In this document: positions 15,242 to 17,342 of the stretch, one piece after another
Layout: the number at the start of each line of letters is the position of its first letter
Numbering within the stretch: position 1 is the first letter of the stretch
NCBI GenBank assembly: GCA_937898885.1
Contig: CALDKD010000076.1
Location: 1 to 17,342, forward strand
DNA length: 17,342 bases
DNA from: an uncultured Bacteroidales bacterium
GTDB taxonomy: Bacteria; Bacteroidota; Bacteroidia; Bacteroidales; Bacteroidaceae
Direction of reading: 5' to 3'
Made by a program: the position numbers and the translations under genes
Notes under the pieces: generated by a model
Seen by the model: only the letters and a program-made list of their open reading frames with translations
Database searches by the model: none
What the model was told of the DNA's origin: nothing

Positions 15242-15805
15242 TTATTCTATTTTGATAGGTTTTATTCTTGCTGTAATCAACGCAATGACTATGGAGAACA
15301 GATTCCCCCAGAACAGCGTTGAGCTGATAATCTGCTTGGTGAACTCCAGCGGAGTCATGGAGCTGAACAACTCAATGACGTTCTCTACAGTCTTGACTGC
15401 CGCATCGGTATCAGCCACCGGGAGATCGCCCGATAATATCATTGCTTTCGATGCCTCCATCTGAGCAGCCATCGCTGTCATAAATGAGCCGCCATCAATA
15501 TATCTCAGATAAAGATAAGCTACGAATGATGATATCATTGTGGCGAAGAGTATGGTCATCATGGACAGCAGCCACGCCGATATGAAAGGGAAGAAACCGT
15601 TGGTCTCGTTGTCGCGGAAATTCCTTACCAGCCGCCACAGGAAGAATGGAACTCCCACAGCCACAATTATGAGCAGAAGGGTCAGGGTAGGGTACTTGAG
15701 CACAAGCGGGAACAGGGCAAGCTTTACCGTCTGGTACAGTCCAAGCCATATTCCAAGCCTCATAGCCCCCTGCGATATGTTTATGTTCTGCAACTTCTCA
15801 GCCAT
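15242..15805 (-). CDS. DUF4199-family membrane protein
   Basis: This 187-residue protein has four hydrophobic helices at about residues 15-34, 38-57, 70-96 and 156-180. The loop between the last two holds a polar stretch with a run of Thr/Asp/Ala residues. The pattern and length match the DUF4199 family, which is common in Bacteroidota and has no assigned function. I use the ATG at 15805; a TTG three codons earlier would add only three residues. The gene leads the trio DUF4199-GT2-apbE, one base from the glycosyltransferase, which suggests a role alongside lipid-linked sugar synthesis. A weak box, TAACTTCG at 15833-15826, differs from TAnnTTTG at one base and may be its promoter. Confidence 0.78.
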   Translation of the reverse strand: MAEKLQNINISQGAMRLGIWLGLYQTVKLALFPLVLKYPTLTLLLIIVAVGVPFFLWRLVRNFRDNETNGFFPFISAWLLSMMTILFATMISSFVAYLYLRYIDGGSFMTAMAAQMEASKAMILSGDLPVADTDAAVKTVENVIELFSSMTPLEFTKQIISSTLFWGNLFSIVIALITARIKPIKIE

Positions 15806-15852
15806 AAAATCCAAGTATTATTCCGCGAAGTTACAATATTTTCATTTAGAAG

Positions 15853-15883
15853 TTGCTTGTTTGACGAAAAGAGTATAACTTTG
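15853..15883 (+). promoter_or_regulatory. Promoter of the SRP RNA gene
   Basis: TTG (15853-15855), a 20-base spacer and TAACTTTG (15876-15883) form one of the best -33/-7 pairs in the window. The predicted start, five bases after the box, falls on the first G of the closing helix of the SRP RNA at 15888. That agreement supports both calls. Confidence 0.75.
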
Positions 15884-15887
15884 TGGC

Positions 15888-15983
15888 GGGTAAGTCCTGT
15901 ACGGCCAGCTCCCTCTGAATCCTCCAGGGCTTGACCGCAGCAAAGGCAGGAGGTCGTAGCGGCGCGATACAGTAAGCTTACCC
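15888..15983 (+). ncRNA. ffs: Signal recognition particle RNA, small (4.5S) type
   Basis: The RNA pairs with Ffh to form the SRP that targets membrane proteins to FtsY and the Sec translocon. It folds as one long hairpin. GGGTAAG (15888-15894) pairs with CTTACCC (15977-15983), and CTGTA with TACAG follows inside. CCTCC near 15921 faces GGAGG near 15949. At the tip, the symmetric Ffh-binding loop CCAGG (15924-15928) faces AGCAA (15939-15943), the core of domain IV. Between them are ten bases, as in E. coli 4.5S RNA, arranged as GC-TTGACC-GC. The cap is therefore a two-pair stem and a six-base loop rather than GGAA. A promoter ending at 15883 and a terminator at 15991-16020 frame it exactly. 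There is no Alu domain. Length is about 96 bases plus a short tail. Confidence 0.87.
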
Positions 15984-15990
15984 ATCCCAT

Positions 15991-16020
15991 AAGAGAGTGC
16001 TCCGGCACTCTCTTTTTTTT
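15991..16020 (+). terminator. Rho-independent terminator of the SRP RNA
   Basis: AAGAGAGTGC pairs perfectly with GCACTCTCTT around the loop TCCG, followed by an unbroken run of T to 16020. It ends the SRP RNA transcript a few bases after the closing helix. On the other strand the stem is followed by only two T, so it should act in one direction only, and it lies just beyond the stop of the convergent gene at 16029. Confidence 0.9.
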
Positions 16021-16028
16021 CAGTCCTC

Positions 16029-16610
16029 TTAAAGACCCAGCCCTATGTGAAATCCTATTGTCGGGCTTGTTGATATTGAGGGGCCCAGGAATAGATGAAA
16101 ATTCCTGTAAATGCGGAATCTGACGCCTGGCTCCAGTGCAATTTGGGGCCGGACATCGCCAGGATGGCACTTTATCAACTCTTCACTGCCGTTAACCTTG
16201 TAAATCCAGTTGGCTCCAACTGAAATGTCGCTGTATAATGCGACTATCTCACGAGGACCTATGTAGAAGTATCTACGGAAAAAGAGTGAAGTCTGTATCA
16301 TATAGTCGCTTTCCGGACGAGCATCATTATAACATTCTCCGTGACCTATAATCAAGCCAAGTGTGCGCTTGTTGTCAATTCTGACACCACCAGACAAGGC
16401 AGGCCCGCTGGTAACGAATCCTGCGGTAAGACGGAGGGTAAACTCCGGCTTCCAGTTCTGCCGTCCCTCCTCGGAGAATGCGGCGGCCCAACTGCCCTCC
16501 TGTAATGACTTATCTTCAGCAAGATCCTGTGCGCTCAATGGGCAGACAACTGCCAGAACCAGGAGAATCAATACACATCTCCTAAGATTCGTAAAAGGAT
16601 ATTTTCTCAT
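16029..16610 (-). CDS. Secreted beta-rich protein, probable small outer-membrane protein
   Basis: I do not recognise a named family. The 193-residue protein starts with a basic N-terminus, a hydrophobic core at about residues 12-24 and a Ser-Ala-Gln cleavage site near 26-28, which is a standard signal peptide for this phylum. The mature part alternates hydrophobic and polar residues in short strands rich in Gly, Phe, Tyr and Arg, for example around residues 57-78, 102-118 and 152-193. It ends Gly-Phe-His-Ile-Gly-Leu-Gly-Leu. This suits a small eight-strand outer-membrane barrel of the kind often annotated as an OmpW/OprF-like or hypothetical protein. It lies 59 bases after the propeller gene on the same strand. 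A box TATATTCG (16639-16632, one mismatch to TAnnTTTG) may give it its own promoter. Confidence 0.65.
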   Translation of the reverse strand: MRKYPFTNLRRCVLILLVLAVVCPLSAQDLAEDKSLQEGSWAAAFSEEGRQNWKPEFTLRLTAGFVTSGPALSGGVRIDNKRTLGLIIGHGECYNDARPESDYMIQTSLFFRRYFYIGPREIVALYSDISVGANWIYKVNGSEELIKCHPGDVRPQIALEPGVRFRIYRNFHLFLGPSISTSPTIGFHIGLGL

Positions 16611-16669
16611 AACAAGTTGATGTTGAATGCGCGAATATATAAAAAACTTAAGGCCGCATTGCGTGAGTC

Positions 16670-17342
16670 TCAGAGAATGCCGGATAAGTCAAACTTGTAG
16701 AAAATCTCATTGACATTGTCCAGACCATACAACACCTGATTCTCAGAGTCGAGCGTGATACACTCCAACTGTCTGTCAAGAGTATGGCATCCTACAAGCC
16801 TGCCATTCCAGTCAAAGATCCGGATTGAGCTCAGACCATCACCGGTATAGTGCGGTGAAAGCAGAATGATGTAATCGTCAGACACATCGGCATCCTGGTT
16901 CTGTACTTTGAAACTACTGTCCACCTTGTCATCAATATCCGCGCCACCCTGACGATGAATGCTTATGGCCGTACTCTCCCGCATATCCATAATATGCAGA
17001 TAATCCTTTATTGTCATTGCATAAGCCATTTTCGTACCATCGGGTTTCCGGCACAGAAAACCATAATAGGCATATAGATAATAAATCTGCGAAGCAGCCT
17101 CAACAGGCTGGCCATATACCGGAATCTGGCTCTCTTCTCCAGCGCGTATGATGGAGAAATATGGGACATCGCCAATGTCCGGACTCTCCATTATTTTATT
17201 TGAATATGAGAAATTCGTTTCTCCATCCAAGTGTACGATTGTTTTCCAACGCGGTATCTCCTCATCTTCTTCCGGTCCTGGAACCATAATCCCTTTCGCC
17301 AAGGACCTTGTAAGGTTAACACTCCTTGTCCCGCCAGAGACA
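16670..17342 (-). CDS. TolB-like / BF3164-type beta-propeller protein (C-terminal part, runs off the window)
   Basis: The frame is open to the right edge with no stop, so only the last 223 residues are seen and the true start lies outside. An in-window start at a TTG (17302) is not needed. The residues match the TolB-like six-bladed propeller family of Bacteroidales (BF3164-type lipoproteins): repeated strand blocks such as Ile-Tyr-Tyr-Leu-Tyr-Ala-Tyr-Tyr-Gly, Asp-Gly-Thr-Lys-Met-Ala-Tyr-Ala, Ile-Arg-Ile-Phe-Asp-Trp-Asn-Gly-Arg-Leu-Val, and a final Tyr-Lys-Phe-Asp-Leu. These are WD-like blade edges in which a cell-surface or periplasmic propeller closes on itself. Family members usually carry a lipoprotein signal, which would be outside this window. 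The function is unknown. The gene precedes the secreted beta-rich protein gene and may share its transcript. Confidence 0.7.
   Translation of the reverse strand, partial: VSGGTRSVNLTRSLAKGIMVPGPEEDEEIPRWKTIVHLDGETNFSYSNKIMESPDIGDVPYFSIIRAGEESQIPVYGQPVEAASQIYYLYAYYGFLCRKPDGTKMAYAMTIKDYLHIMDMRESTAISIHRQGGADIDDKVDSSFKVQNQDADVSDDYIILLSPHYTGDGLSSIRIFDWNGRLVGCHTLDRQLECITLDSENQVLYGLDNVNEIFYKFDLSGIL

Noticed and set aside
15781..16170. Minus-strand open frame of 129 codons covering the SRP RNA
   Set aside because: It runs antisense across the SRP RNA, its promoter and its terminator, and overlaps both neighbouring genes. The translation resembles no protein family.
994..16675. The 12-base string TGAGTCTCAGAG occurs at 994-1005 and again at 16664-16675
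   Set aside because: Several shared 12-mers are expected by chance in 17 kb. The second copy overlaps a coding end and lacks the flanking dyad of the first.
1..17342. CRISPR arrays, transposases, tRNA genes, phage or defence genes
   Set aside because: I looked for direct repeats with regular spacing, DDE or integrase-type proteins and tRNA-like cloverleaves and saw none. The window reads as housekeeping chromosome.

Overview
The window looks like ordinary core chromosome from a member of the Bacteroidales (Bacteroidota). Three things point there. Three well-formed promoters share the Bacteroidota form TTG-N20/21-TAnnTTTG, and further TAnnTTTG boxes precede other genes. Start sites lack strong Shine-Dalgarno sequences. 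Several proteins belong to families typical of this phylum: a DUF4369 lipoprotein, a DUF4199 membrane protein and a TolB-like/BF3164-type propeller. Family and genus cannot be fixed from the sequence alone. I see no insertion sequence, prophage, CRISPR array, tRNA or rRNA gene, and no clear sign of recent transfer.

Layout. Bases 171-909 hold a short plus-strand pair: a FtsB/DivIC-type septum protein and a small four-helix membrane protein. A DUF4369 lipoprotein without a thioredoxin domain follows at 1030-1704 and meets a minus-strand block tail to tail. That block (9012 back to 1708) is seven tightly packed genes read in the order potA-potB-potC-potD, DPM1-like glycosyltransferase, dihydroorotase, 1-acylglycerol-3-phosphate acyltransferase. 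It therefore joins a complete polyamine ABC importer to three biosynthetic genes. A 133-bp divergent promoter region separates potA from mfd (9146-12571, plus strand). A marC-family gene follows with its own strong promoter. Its stop codon overlaps that of apbE, the last gene of a minus-strand trio DUF4199 - GT2 glycosyltransferase - apbE (15805 to 13239).

Between that trio and the right-hand genes lies an RNA gene with no protein product: a small-type SRP (4.5S) RNA on the plus strand at about 15888-15983. It has a near-ideal promoter, whose predicted start falls on the first base of the closing helix, and a strong rho-independent terminator. At the right edge, minus-strand genes encode a secreted beta-rich protein of unknown function and a TolB-like propeller protein that runs off the window.

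No clearly new multi-gene system is visible. The points most worth a second look are the SRP RNA with a six-base cap instead of a GNRA tetraloop, a PotD held by a C-terminal membrane helix instead of a lipid, a PotA with extra tandem TOBE-like repeats, and the DUF4369 protein that ends where its thioredoxin domain would begin.
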